28,528 nucleotides of DNA, from NCBI GenBank assembly GCA_045641605.1, contig JAZUHG010000049.1, positions 1 through 28,528 on the forward strand, written 5' to 3'. This document shows, piece after piece, positions 9,569 to 19,900 of this stretch; position 1 is the first letter of the stretch; the number at the start of each line of letters is the position of its first letter. The translations under genes were made by a program, and so were the position numbers. A model generated the notes under the pieces. That model saw only the letters and a list, made by a program, of their open reading frames with translations. It did no database searches and had not been told where the DNA came from. This stretch comes from Equivita sp045641605. GTDB taxonomy: Bacteria > Actinomycetota > Coriobacteriia > Coriobacteriales > Eggerthellaceae.

Positions 9569-9599
9569 ATTATACCTCAAAAGCCAATTTTTATGTTAA
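9569..9599 (-). promoter_or_regulatory. Promoter of the DUF308 gene
   Basis: The minus strand carries TATAAT (9569-9574) with a possible TTAACA (9594-9599) 19 bases upstream. The leader is about 30 bases and includes GAAAGGAG. Confidence 0.5.
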
Positions 9600-9628
9600 A
9601 TAGTTATCGCGTTTGCTTATTGAATAGT

Positions 9629-9634
9629 TATAAT
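9629..9634 (+). promoter_or_regulatory. -10 box of the tRNA-Leu gene
   Basis: A perfect TATAAT ends 9 bases before the tRNA 5' end. No convincing -35 at 16-18 bases is seen; the TTGCTT at 9613 is too close. Confidence 0.45.
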
Positions 9635-9643
9635 ACCTCTTGT

Positions 9644-9727
9644 GCCCGAGTGGCGGAACGGCAGACGCGGCGGTCTCAAAAACCGTTGGGGCAACCTGTG
9701 CGAGTTCGAATCTCGCCTCGGGCACCA
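9644..9727 (+). tRNA. tRNA-Leu, anticodon CAA, with encoded CCA
   Basis: An 84-base class II tRNA. The acceptor stem GCCCGAG pairs with CTCGGGC (9717-9723), followed by A and an encoded CCA (9725-9727). The anticodon loop is CTCAAAA, giving CAA, which reads UUG. A long variable arm follows, then the T arm with GTTCGAATC. The class II form and discriminator A agree with tRNA-Leu. Confidence 0.96.
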
Positions 9728-9774
9728 TCTAAATGTCAAGTGAAAGACAGATAATGCACGAAGTGGGGTAAATA

Positions 9775-10443
9775 ATGTCTGTAAAAATTATCAAAGTAAA
9801 AGAAAGCGTGTTTAAAAATAATAACGAGCGAGCTGACAAGCTTCGTGCAAGATTAAAGGACGAAAAAACTTTCCTGTTGAATTTGATGTCTTCGCCAGGA
9901 AGCGGCAAAACTACTACTCTTCTTCGTACTTGCGAGAAGTTGAAGGACAAATTTAATATTGGCATTATGGAGGCCGATATTGACGGTAGCGTTGATGCAG
10001 AAACAATGAGCGACGCTGGAGTCAAAGCTATACAAGTTCATACTGGTGGAATGTGTCATTTAGATGCGGATATGACTGCCCAGGGGATTGATGAGCTTGG
10101 CACCGAAGATATCGACTTAGCAATTCTTGAGAATGTTGGTAACCTTGTTTGCCCGGCCGAGTTTGATACGGGAGCAGTTAAAAATGTTTGTATTCTTTCA
10201 ATTTGCGAAGGACATGACAAGCCACTTAAATACCCATTAATTTTTGAGACCTGCGATGCGATGATCATCAACAAAATGGATGTCATGGATTATTTTAACT
10301 TTGACATGGATCAAGTAAAAGAATACGCATACAAAAGAAATCCAAACATTAAAATCTTTCCTATTAGCGCAATAAACGGGGAAGGCGTGGATGCCTGGAC
10401 CGATTGGTTGACTGAGCAAGTTAACGATTGAATTAAAGATTAG
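9775..10443 (+). CDS. hypB: Nickel incorporation GTPase HypB
   Basis: HypB is a SIMIBI-class GTPase that helps deliver nickel to [NiFe] hydrogenase precursors with HypA. The P-loop SSPGSGKTT is at 39-47, a metal-binding GGMCHLDAD gives C94 and H95, and VGNLVCP gives C126; the 32-residue spacing is the same as C166/H167/C198 of E. coli HypB. NKMD (base recognition) follows. The N-terminus has no Cys- or His-rich nickel store. A UGA at 10429-10431 is Trp near the end, so the protein ends WIKD at a TAG (222 residues) and overlaps the convergent C69 gene by 11 bases. No other hyp or hydrogenase gene is in the window. Some HypB relatives serve other nickel enzymes. Confidence 0.92.
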
Positions 10444-11971
10444 TTTTAAAAACTGGCTTGAATGGTTCTAGGACTGTTTCTTCTGGGTCTGCCCTAAATA
10501 GATCAAAACTAAACTTGTGACGTAAGGTTTCGATGTGTCCAGTGATGTATCAAATAAGCTGGTTAAAGATTGTTTTTGCCTCTTCGATAGTTTCGTCTGT
10601 CAGAGATAAAGAATATTCATTCATGTAGTCAATTGCATCATCCAAAGATTTTTCTGCAAGTTTAGATGCTTCTTTTAAAATTTTAGGGAAGGTTTTTATA
10701 AGTTGCTTTTCTTTTTTATCTCAATAGTCACGCACACCCTTACCGTAAAGTTCGCGATTGTGCTCTGCAATTAAGCAAAGGCGCTTAAAGCAAACTTGTG
10801 CTAAGTCTTCGGAATATAGAATTGGTTTATCTTCTGCGTCCTTGATAAACTCGTTGTTTTTAACTCTTTTAGTCATCTCATCAAAAACATCTAGGCGAGG
10901 GTCTGTCTTTGTTAGAAGGTTTGAGTAAGGCAAGAATATCGAATGCTCACTGTTGGCGATAGATATCCAAGCTACAGAACTCATTTCAGGCTTTTCATCA
11001 TGATGGATTTGAATAGCATGAACATTAAATTGAGCTTCGGTGCCAACAAGGCGAATGTCGTTTCGTCCATTTGTCTCAGGGCAATATTCTGTTCCTTCGT
11101 AACGGAAACGATAAAATTCAAAAACATCTTTGAGGCTTACCTTTTTATCTGGTTTGAAAAATAGAGGGTAGCGACGTCTGGTTTCATAGTCGCCTGCCGT
11201 GCTTTTTGCGAAGAAATAATGACCCATATATGTACGAATGTTTGAATAATCTTCCAAGCGATTTTCTCCGCCATATGTGTCGCAAAGGCTCATTTTATCT
11301 CCATGCATTACAGCAATGCCTGCTTCTTGAGGCATTTTGAAGAGATCCTTCGAATGCCTAAATGCTTCTGGCTTGTCCATTTCATATTCAGTTTGAATCA
11401 TGAATTCGTTGCCATATGCAGAAACCATGTCTGTTGGAAGCTTAATAGCTGCCCATTGGTGACCACTGTAAAGTTCGATTAACCATGCTTCGTTTTGGTC
11501 AGCAACAACCAATGAATTTGCAGAGTAGTTGCCAATCCTTTCCATGGTTTTCTCGATCCAGTCAATTGCATCTTTTGGAGTTTTGCAAGTTTTACCAATA
11601 TAGTCCGGCATTGTTTCCTCGCAAATTCCATCAGGAGTGAATGGATCAAGTTTTTTAATTTTGTCATAGTTGTAAGCAGTAATTGTTCCTGAAACACAAA
11701 AGCCATATTCGTTTAGGCCAATGCTTGTCAGCGTGCCATAATCATTTACTGGAACAATTGGAGTGTTTAAGCATTTAAAGGTTGTAGCTGGATATTCATA
11801 TAGAGCCTTGCTTTCAATAGCTTGAATTTTACGACCCGGTTTATTCTCGATGCGTGGGGTAGAGCTCATAGTAGTGATTGTATTTTTATTAGAACCCAAG
11901 TCACACGAACGGGCAATAATAGTTGTCCCATCTGCGCTAACATCTTTTCCTATATAAACTGCCGTACACAT
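10433..11971 (-). CDS. C69 family dipeptidase
   Basis: An Ntn-hydrolase that cleaves dipeptides (PepD/PepDA of lactobacilli, U34/C69). The start at 11971 makes Cys 2 (MCTAVYIGKD) the N-terminal nucleophile after Met removal; the longer frame from 12031 would bury it and overlap the lepA promoter. Other family features are DGTTIIARSCDLG (15-27), SLVVADQNEAWLIE, GNEFMIQTEY and ETRRRYPLFF. UGA codons at 10721-10723 (Trp 417) and 10550-10552 carry the frame to a TAA at 10433-10435, giving 512 residues. The added C-terminal part is helical and charged. No signal peptide is present, so it is cytoplasmic. It is leaderless, with TGCTATAAT 9 bases upstream. The last 11 bases overlap hypB tail to tail. 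Confidence 0.92.
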
Positions 11972-11980
11972 TTGCGATGC

Positions 11981-12003
11981 ATTATAGCACTTTATGATAA
12001 AAT
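11981..12003. promoter_or_regulatory. Back-to-back extended -10 promoters for the C69 gene and lepA
   Basis: The minus-strand TGCTATAAT (11981-11989) and the plus-strand TATGATAAAAT (11993-12003) lie only three bases apart. Each is 9 bases from its own start codon (11971 and 12013), so both mRNAs should have almost no leader. The polymerase footprints overlap completely. Confidence 0.65.
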
Positions 12004-12012
12004 ATTGCGCTA

Positions 12013-13815
12013 ATGGATGCAGGTATTTCACATATTAGGAATTTTTCCATTATTGCTCATATCGATCATGGCAAGTCAACGCTGTCTGACAGGATTTTGG
12101 AGCTGACCGATACCGTTGATAAAAGAGATATGGAAGAGCAGCTCCTCGACACTATGGATATTGAGCGTGAACGTGGAATTACCATTAAGAGCCAGGCTGT
12201 TAGGGTTAAATATAAGGCTGACGATGGGCTGGAATATCAATTCAATTTAATTGATACACCTGGTCATGTCGATTTTACATATGAGGTTTCGAGGAGTTTG
12301 GCAGCATGTGATGGTGCAATTTTGGTTGTTGATGCAACTCAAGGTGTCGAAGCTCAAACTGTTGCTAACGCTAATCTTGCAATGAATGCTGGACTTGAGA
12401 TTATTCCGCTAATCAATAAGATTGATCTTCCATCCGCAGAGCCGGAGAGGGTTAAGAACGAAATTGAAGAAAATTTAGCAATTTCTGCCGAAGACGCAAT
12501 CCTCTGTTCCGCTAAAACTGGCGAAGGCGTAAAAGAGCTGCTTGAGTCCATCGTATACAATATTCCAGCACCTAAGGGCGATGAGGAAAAGCCACTTAAG
12601 GCATTGATTTTTGATTCGTATTTTGATCCTTACCGAGGTGTTGTTGCTCTTATTAGGGTGATGGATGGCCGCATTAAAGACAAGCAAACTATCAAAATGC
12701 TTGCAACTGGTAATAATGCCTTAATTGAGGAATGCGGATTTAAAAATCCTAGCGAAACCCCATGTGGTAGCCTGAATACAGGCGAGGTTGGATACATTGT
12801 AACAGGATTAAAGAATGTTCGCGAAATTAAAGTTGGTGACACAATCACCGAGCTAAATGCAAACAATGTTGAGGCAATTGAAGGGTACCGCGAGGTAAAA
12901 CCTATGGTGTTTACTGGTATTTTCCCAATTGATAGTGACCAGTATGAGCCACTAAAAGATGCTTTTGACAAACTTTCTTTGAATGACCCAGCTCTTGTTT
13001 GGGAGCCCGAGACTTCGGCGGCCCTCGGCTTCGGTTTTCGTGTTGGCTTTTTAGGGCTTTTGCACATGGAAGTTGTTAAGGAGAGGTTGGAAAGGGAGTT
13101 CAACCTGGACTTATTGGCAACTGCGCCAAGTGTAGAATATAAGGTTTATACGGCCAAGGATGTTTTGAGTATTAGATCGCCGCAAGATATGCCCGATGCG
13201 GCGGAAATACAAAAGATTGAAGAACCCTATCTAAAGGTAAATATCTTAATTCCGCCAGATTATGTTGGTGCCGTGATGGATTTAACAGTTGCTCGACGTG
13301 GTATTTTTAAGACGATGGACTATTTGTCGCAAACAACTGTCGAGATGAAGTGGGAGATGCCTCTTTCGGAATTGATTTTGGATTACTTTGACCAGTTAAA
13401 AAGCCGAACGAAGGGCTTCGCTAGTTTGGACTATGATTTTCTTGGCTATAAAGAAGGAGACCTGGTAAAGCTTGATATTTTGCTTTCTGGTAACACTGTT
13501 GACGCTCTTTCGATAATAGTACATAAGGATAAGGCTTACGATGTTGGACGCGTGTTGACAAAGAAGCTAAAAGATATAATCCCACGACAGCTTTTTGAAG
13601 TACCAATTCAAGCAGCAATTGGAAGTCGAATTTTGTCACGTCAAACAGTTTCTGCTAAGAGAAAAGACGTTTTGGCTAAGTGCTATGGTGGTGATATTAC
13701 CAGGAAGCGTAAGCTTTTAGAAAAGCAAAAGCAGGGCAAAAAAAAGATGAAAGCCATTGGTAATGTTGAGGTACCTCAAGAAGCATTTATGGCCATTCTT
13801 AAAGCGGATGATTAG
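12013..13815 (+). CDS. lepA: Elongation factor 4 (LepA)
   Basis: A ribosome-associated GTPase of the EF-G type that promotes back-translocation or assists initiation and ribosome assembly. At 600 residues it is full length. The G1 motif AHIDHGKST is at 15-23, G3 DTPGH at 81-85, and G4 NKID at 135-138. The LepA-specific regions include KALIFDSYFDPYRGVVALIR, ALGFGFRVGFLGLLHMEVV and the C-terminal AIGSRILSRQTVSAKRKDV. No UGA codon occurs. The ATG has no Shine-Dalgarno and is 9 bases from the -10, consistent with a leaderless mRNA. No terminator is apparent before the next promoter. Confidence 0.97.
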   Translation: MDAGISHIRNFSIIAHIDHGKSTLSDRILELTDTVDKRDMEEQLLDTMDIERERGITIKSQAVRVKYKADDGLEYQFNLIDTPGHVDFTYEVSRSLAACDGAILVVDATQGVEAQTVANANLAMNAGLEIIPLINKIDLPSAEPERVKNEIEENLAISAEDAILCSAKTGEGVKELLESIVYNIPAPKGDEEKPLKALIFDSYFDPYRGVVALIRVMDGRIKDKQTIKMLATGNNALIEECGFKNPSETPCGSLNTGEVGYIVTGLKNVREIKVGDTITELNANNVEAIEGYREVKPMVFTGIFPIDSDQYEPLKDAFDKLSLNDPALVWEPETSAALGFGFRVGFLGLLHMEVVKERLEREFNLDLLATAPSVEYKVYTAKDVLSIRSPQDMPDAAEIQKIEEPYLKVNILIPPDYVGAVMDLTVARRGIFKTMDYLSQTTVEMKWEMPLSELILDYFDQLKSRTKGFASLDYDFLGYKEGDLVKLDILLSGNTVDALSIIVHKDKAYDVGRVLTKKLKDIIPRQLFEVPIQAAIGSRILSRQTVSAKRKDVLAKCYGGDITRKRKLLEKQKQGKKKMKAIGNVEVPQEAFMAILKADD

Positions 13816-13837
13816 CCTGCTAAATTAATAAATATTC

Positions 13838-13866
13838 TTTACTTTTAAAACTAAAACATATATAAT
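13838..13866 (+). promoter_or_regulatory. Promoter of the giant surface-protein gene
   Basis: TTTACT (13838-13843) and TATAAT (13861-13866) are spaced by 17 bases. The leader of about 70 bases contains a small perfect hairpin (arms 13882-13887 and 13894-13899) and ends with a TTGGAGGA ribosome site before the ATG at 13945. Unlike its neighbours, this gene has a two-box promoter and a real leader. Confidence 0.6.
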
Positions 13867-13944
13867 CAATATTTACATGCTTATTCAGTTTTTTGAATAT
13901 TAAACATTGCATTTTTGCTTTTTAGATTATTGTTTGGAGGAAAA

Positions 13945-16900
13945 ATGAGCGTCTTAGACAAAGCTGAAACATTTGCAGAGACAATTGTTCAATTTAGGTC
14001 AGCAGGTGACCCACCAGGACCAGGACCAGTTCCACCAGGACCAGTTCCACCTGGCCCAACGCCTGAACCGATTCCTGTACCAGGTGGCGGCGGCGGATCT
14101 TCATGGTGGGCATCCCAGACAGGCGACGCAATATCTATTGCGTTAATAGCATTGTTTGCGATAACTGCTATTGTTTTTGGATTTGTTTTATATAAGAAAT
14201 ATAAACAAAGTAGAGGAAGCTATGGAAACTACCTAGATTCTCAAGGTTTTTCTACGATTGTAAGCTCCACCATTTCAAACAGCATTATTGCAAAAGTATG
14301 TATTTTCCTCCTAAGTGCATGCATTGCAATATTTACGTTTACTGGTGTTGCTAATGCTGCGATAAATGTAGCTTCTGATAATACAAGCTTATCAACAGGC
14401 TTAGTCGATACTGCATACGCTGATGATCCAGCTCCAGAGTCTAGAACAGGAATAGAACTTTCCTCTAAAGGCTTTATTTATGTCGATGTCTATACTGATG
14501 GCACTTATAAAGTTGTTCCATGTATTGAAAACACAAATATTGTTGATGTGATTACAAATATTGACACAGAACAGAAGTCAGGAACTTTCTATAGCCTCGA
14601 AGTAAATTCAGATCAAGCTCTTATTTCAAACGTTAATTGGAAATTTACTAGTGAAAATACTGTTTTGTTCAACCAGGTTGCAAACAAGCCAAACACAACT
14701 AATATATCTCTACCTCTTCCATATGGAGGGTCTTATAGTATTTCTCTTGAGCTCTCAAATTTAGATGCTACAACTGCTCTTAGTCTTGTTGGTAAAAATG
14801 TTGCCAGCATAAAGTATATGGCTGATGCCAATGTTATGGCTTCTCCTGACGAAGAGGCAACCAGTGGTGTTTTGCAAGATGCCTTCGAAAAAGACGGGCA
14901 TGACGCAACGTTTGCATCTTCAGTTGAATTTGTTAAGAGCAATCCTCCAGCAGAGGGAACTTATCGTTCTAAAGCCGATGTTTCCAGGTCAAGTAGCGGT
15001 GCGATCATTGCATATATGGTTGATGACGTAGATGAATCTGGCAATAAAACAGGCGGATATCATATAGTAGTTAACTCTGATGATTATATTTTATGTGCTC
15101 CTAACACTTGCTCTAGGTTATTCCAAAATTTTAGAAATCTTAATTATGTTGATTTTGGAAACTTAGACACATCTACATGTACCGATTTCAGTTACATGTT
15201 TGAGAATTGTGGTCGAGACGACGGCGAAGCATCTATGCTTGATTTTAGTAAGCCTTTTAATCACGAAGGTAAGTTTCAGACAGGTGAAAATGCCAGTCTA
15301 GCTGCCATGTTTTATGGTTGTGATTGCAGTATTGATGCAACAAATATAGACACATCAAAAGTTGTTAGTATGAATAGTCTATTTGAGAACTACGCAGATA
15401 ACGTTATTGATTCTGCAAGATCTAACTATGAACTTAAACTTGCAAATGGCGATAATAAATTTGTAATTCCAAAGGATTGTACCGTAGACTACATGTTTAG
15501 GGGATGCAACTATGATATTACCTATGGACCTAAAGGCCCCGGCGAAGATGCCCATAACCTCTTAAACGATCTTGACACTTCCGCTTCGGAGCATTTTGCG
15601 AGGATGTTTGCTGGTTATGAGTATGTTCCACCTGTAGCTGAACCCACTAACGATGATGCTTATCCAACTTTGGACGTTTCTGTGCTAAATGTTTCAAAAG
15701 CAAAAGATATGTCTCAAATGTTTATGTATACATACGGCATGAAGGCCCTAAAAGATCCTAGACTTACTATCAAATTTGGTACGAACGAGGGGGACTTTAA
15801 TCCAGGTGCGAGTTCTGAAGTTAATATGTATGGTTTCTTCGAATTTTGCAATATTGTTAATTTAGACTTAACTCCTATAGACTTTTCTAAAGTTACATCT
15901 ATGGATTCTATGTTTGCGCACTATGGATTCTTAAATGTCACTATAGAAAAGTTAGGCATGAAGTATCAGAAGCTAAATGTTACATGGCCAAAGTCAACAG
16001 CAACATCTTCTTACCCAGCTCAAGGATGCAATGTGGATTACATGTATTGTTCCACTTCCATTGAACCTTCGGTTTTGGCTTCTTGAGATGGATCAAAGGT
16101 TACTAGCGCTGTTGGGATGTTTTTAGAGTATGGATGAAATTCAAGATATAATCTAATACCAGAACATCTAACTATTTCATTCCCGCAAAACTATAAATTT
16201 GGCAATCATTGTGTCTGTGAGTACATGTTTCATCAGGCTAAAGCTGATGTTGATTTAACAAATTGGGATGCCAGCAATATTGTTAACTTTAAAGGAATGT
16301 TTTTATCATACGGTGCACGAGAGGTTAAAGAACCTTATAAGATTACATTTGGTACTAGTGATGATTGGTTTAAGCCAGCAGCTGGAGCTTCTTTCGAAGG
16401 CATGTTTGAAATGGTTCAGCTTGATATCGTTGACCTAAGTTTTGTTGACTTAAATCAGGTATCTGATTTTTCTTATATGTTTGAGGGATTTGGCCAAAAC
16501 ATCGCTCTTAGCAAGGAGATTTTAAATCCGTTTCCAGGTTTCATTGTATGACCTGAATATAAGGACAAAGTTTCAGGAGAGCTTCTACCTGTAACGCCTG
16601 CTAAACCTACTGCTACAGGTCAAGAAGGCGCAAATATGAGCTATATGTTTTTAAACTATAGATTATGTGGATCTGATTATAATAACGAAATTGATTTAAG
16701 CAATTGGGATACCTCAAACGTAAGAAATTTCCAGGGTATATTTAGCGGCGTTAATGGATATTCTTTCCTTGGAGGTGGCTGTCATGGTAGAAACCTTATT
16801 GTCCCAGAAGGTGGACTAAAAACTGGAACTAAAGCTAACGTTAGTTATATGTTCCAAAATTCTAAGGTTTACACTGCTCTTACTCCAATAGAAGAAGAGT

Positions 16901-19900
16901 CTTCTGACTTCATGTATGAAAATCCTTCATTAAAGTTAACAGATATTGTTCAGACAAAAGACGTTGAGAATTTTTCGCATATTTTCGATGGGGCTTATAG
17001 TGGTGATATAGGTCGTCGAGATGGTGAAAGTGGGCCATTTTGGTATCGATCATTTACAATTGACATTTCTGATATAGATTATACCAATGCTGCAGATATG
17101 TCTTATATGCTTGCCAATTCTTTCTCTAAAATGAATTTTGGTGGAGAACTTGGTGGGGCTTTCGAGCTTACTGGAAAAATTGTACTGTTCCCAAAGAAAA
17201 CGGGCTTTACGAATACGATCAATGGTGAGCACTTTTTTGACGGATGCAATGTTGACATCATAGATCTCCAAAACTTTGACACCAGCCTATTTAATAATCT
17301 AAGTTATTTCTTTGCTAACTATGGTTATCGTGATTGTCTTGGTAAAATTTATAATTTGAATAATTTTAATATGTCTAACGCAACTGCAGTTGTGGGTCTT
17401 TTTTATAACTCTTTCTTCCAAATGGAAGACGGAAAACCATTAGAGCTAGATTGAACAATTTTTGATGTTAGCAAAATTACTGATATGAGCTATATGTTCT
17501 ATGGCTTTAAGCCTAAGAAACTTAACATTTCTACATGAAATCCAGAATCATGCACAAATATGGAAGGTATGTTTATGGATTTCGGCGCTGATTATATGGA
17601 CAAGGCTGATCAAAGGTTCGGTTACGAAACAGAGCTCGTGCTTCCTTCCGCTGCTGGTACTTGGAAAACTGGTAGTGAATGTAATATGAAATGGATGTTT
17701 GCTCTGTGTTGCGCCGATGTTAATCTCTCGGGATTTGACGTTTCCAAGGTTACAAACATGGAAGGCATGTTTATGGGTTATGGAACAAGTTCTCAAGAGC
17801 TTGGTGTTACGGTAAGACAAGCTGTTAATAGTATTATTCGTATTATTAAACAAAAGTTATTTCCGACAGAGTCTTCGGAGACAGAACCAGTTGTTCCAGC
17901 TGAAGATATTGATGAGATATTAAATGGAAATTGAGACAATATTTTAGATGCGGCAGTAAGTTATGCTCTGAAAGATTATGAGTCAAAACTTGATGAAGGA
18001 ATCTCGAGTCTTGATAATATTACTGGAGCTTATAAGTCTTTAACCGAAGTATCGTCAACGGCTGTTAAGGAAGGACAACTTTCAAATTCTTATTATGATA
18101 ATGGTGTTGATCAGGTGTCTCTTGATTCGTATCTGGCCGACGCTATGAATGATGACTTGATTTCTGGTGAGATGTTAAATGCTTCTTCTTATAAAAATAC
18201 ATATTTGTCCGCATTAGACAGTACTAGCAAATATTATGTCAATCAGTTAAAATATATTTTCTCTGATGTGCTTGCCAGTTCTGGCTTTAAGGACTTTATT
18301 GAAGCAGCTAATATATCTTTCGATAAAGATACATATTTAAACGAAACTCCTAATATCAATAACAAACCATTTAAATTAACTTTACCTAATACTTTTAAAC
18401 CAGCTAGCGCTACAAGCTTCGGCGGTAATAAGAGATGCTCTATGAAGGCAATGTTCGCCTTGTTTAATTTTTCTAATCTTGAACTTCCAAAAGACAAAAA
18501 GTATTCTGACTATATGGTTGAATTAAATAAGATAGATACGGAATTTGTTTGTGATATGGGCTTTATGTTTACGGCATATATGTTTCATCCTGTTGCTGAA
18601 CCAGCAGCTTCAGCCCAATATCAAATTCCTTCGATTGATGTTTCTGGTTTTAAAACATCTAATATCGGCGTTTATGACCCAACTTCTAATGATGCTGAAC
18701 AGCCCGTTGGATCCATGATGATGATGTTTGCCCTAACTGGTTCTAAGATCAATTCGGGAACTCAAGAGAGTAAGGATATAAGCTACACAACTGAATATAA
18801 GTTTAGCGAAAATTTTGTTATTCCTCAAAAATGCGACACAAGACTTATGTTTGCCTATGCTTGTGGTAAAAAAGCAGATATGACAAAGGTAAATGTTACC
18901 GCCACTATGAGTTTTGCTGCGATGTTTGCATTGTCCAATATTTGCGATCTTGACCTTTCTACATGAGGAAAGGCCATGTCTCCAGTTACTACACAATACA
19001 TGTTTGCTGGTTATGGTCTTCTAGGTGGCCTTATTGATGAAGTTGAAAAGTTTAACATGAAAATCGGTAATAGCGAGAGCAAGTTTAAGCTATATTATCC
19101 TATTGATCCACTAGGCGCAGTTAATGAAGATACCAATACAGAAGGAATGTTTATATTCCCATTATTGAACTCTATTGACTTAAAAAATGTTGATGTAAGT
19201 AAGAGAAAATCTTTATCAAAAATGTTTGAGTTCTGCATTATGCCTTTGTCTCTTGTTGGTACGCAGCAATCAGCTAGTTCTGCCCCTGCATTAGATATCA
19301 GTACATGAGATACTGCAAATATCAGTGATTATTCTTACATGTTTGCATTTACTTTAATTGGCGGAATCAAGATACCTGCTTTTAAAACAGTCGCAACTGG
19401 TTCTGTTGCTGATTACATGTTTTGCTTTGCCCACGTATTTGATTTTGATGCGACAACGAAGATGATTAAGGGACTAGATTTCTCCACTTCGGATTTTGGT
19501 AATTTAACATCTGCGAAGGGAATGTTCGTTGCGTATAACCTAGCGTTACCAGTTACTCTAACTAAAGATGCTAGCTTAAAGTTTGGAACCAATACCTTTG
19601 CCAAGTTGTCTAATACAAGCTGGATGTTTGCATTTACTTCAACAAATATTGATTTAAGTGGAACAAAAATGACAAACATCAAAAATGCAGACTATATGTT
19701 TGCATTTGCTGGCTTGTATCCTTTCTCGAGAATACAGAGTGTGGTTAAAAAAGCAGACGGTATGCTTTCGTATTATTCGTCAATAAAATTGCCTGAGTCT
19801 GCCACAGATCCTGCATTTAAATTCCAGACAGACGCTACAACTAATTATATGTTCCTAATGACATTTGCAGGAGACCCAGATGAGTTTGATGATGAACACA

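Noticed and set aside
11972..12031. Longer C69 dipeptidase starting at 12031
   Set aside because: It would overlap lepA and its promoter and would bury the catalytic Cys, which must be N-terminal in this Ntn-hydrolase.
14020..14049. CRISPR-like or mobile-element repeats
   Set aside because: The only short DNA tandem repeat codes for Pro-Gly-rich peptide in frame; no spaced direct repeats, transposase or terminal inverted repeats were seen in the window.
14310..14340. Lipobox LLSAC in the second hydrophobic helix of the giant protein (Cys 126)
   Set aside because: The Cys is in the middle of the helix and is followed by more hydrophobic residues (IAIFTF); a lipoprotein Cys should mark the end of the hydrophobic segment.
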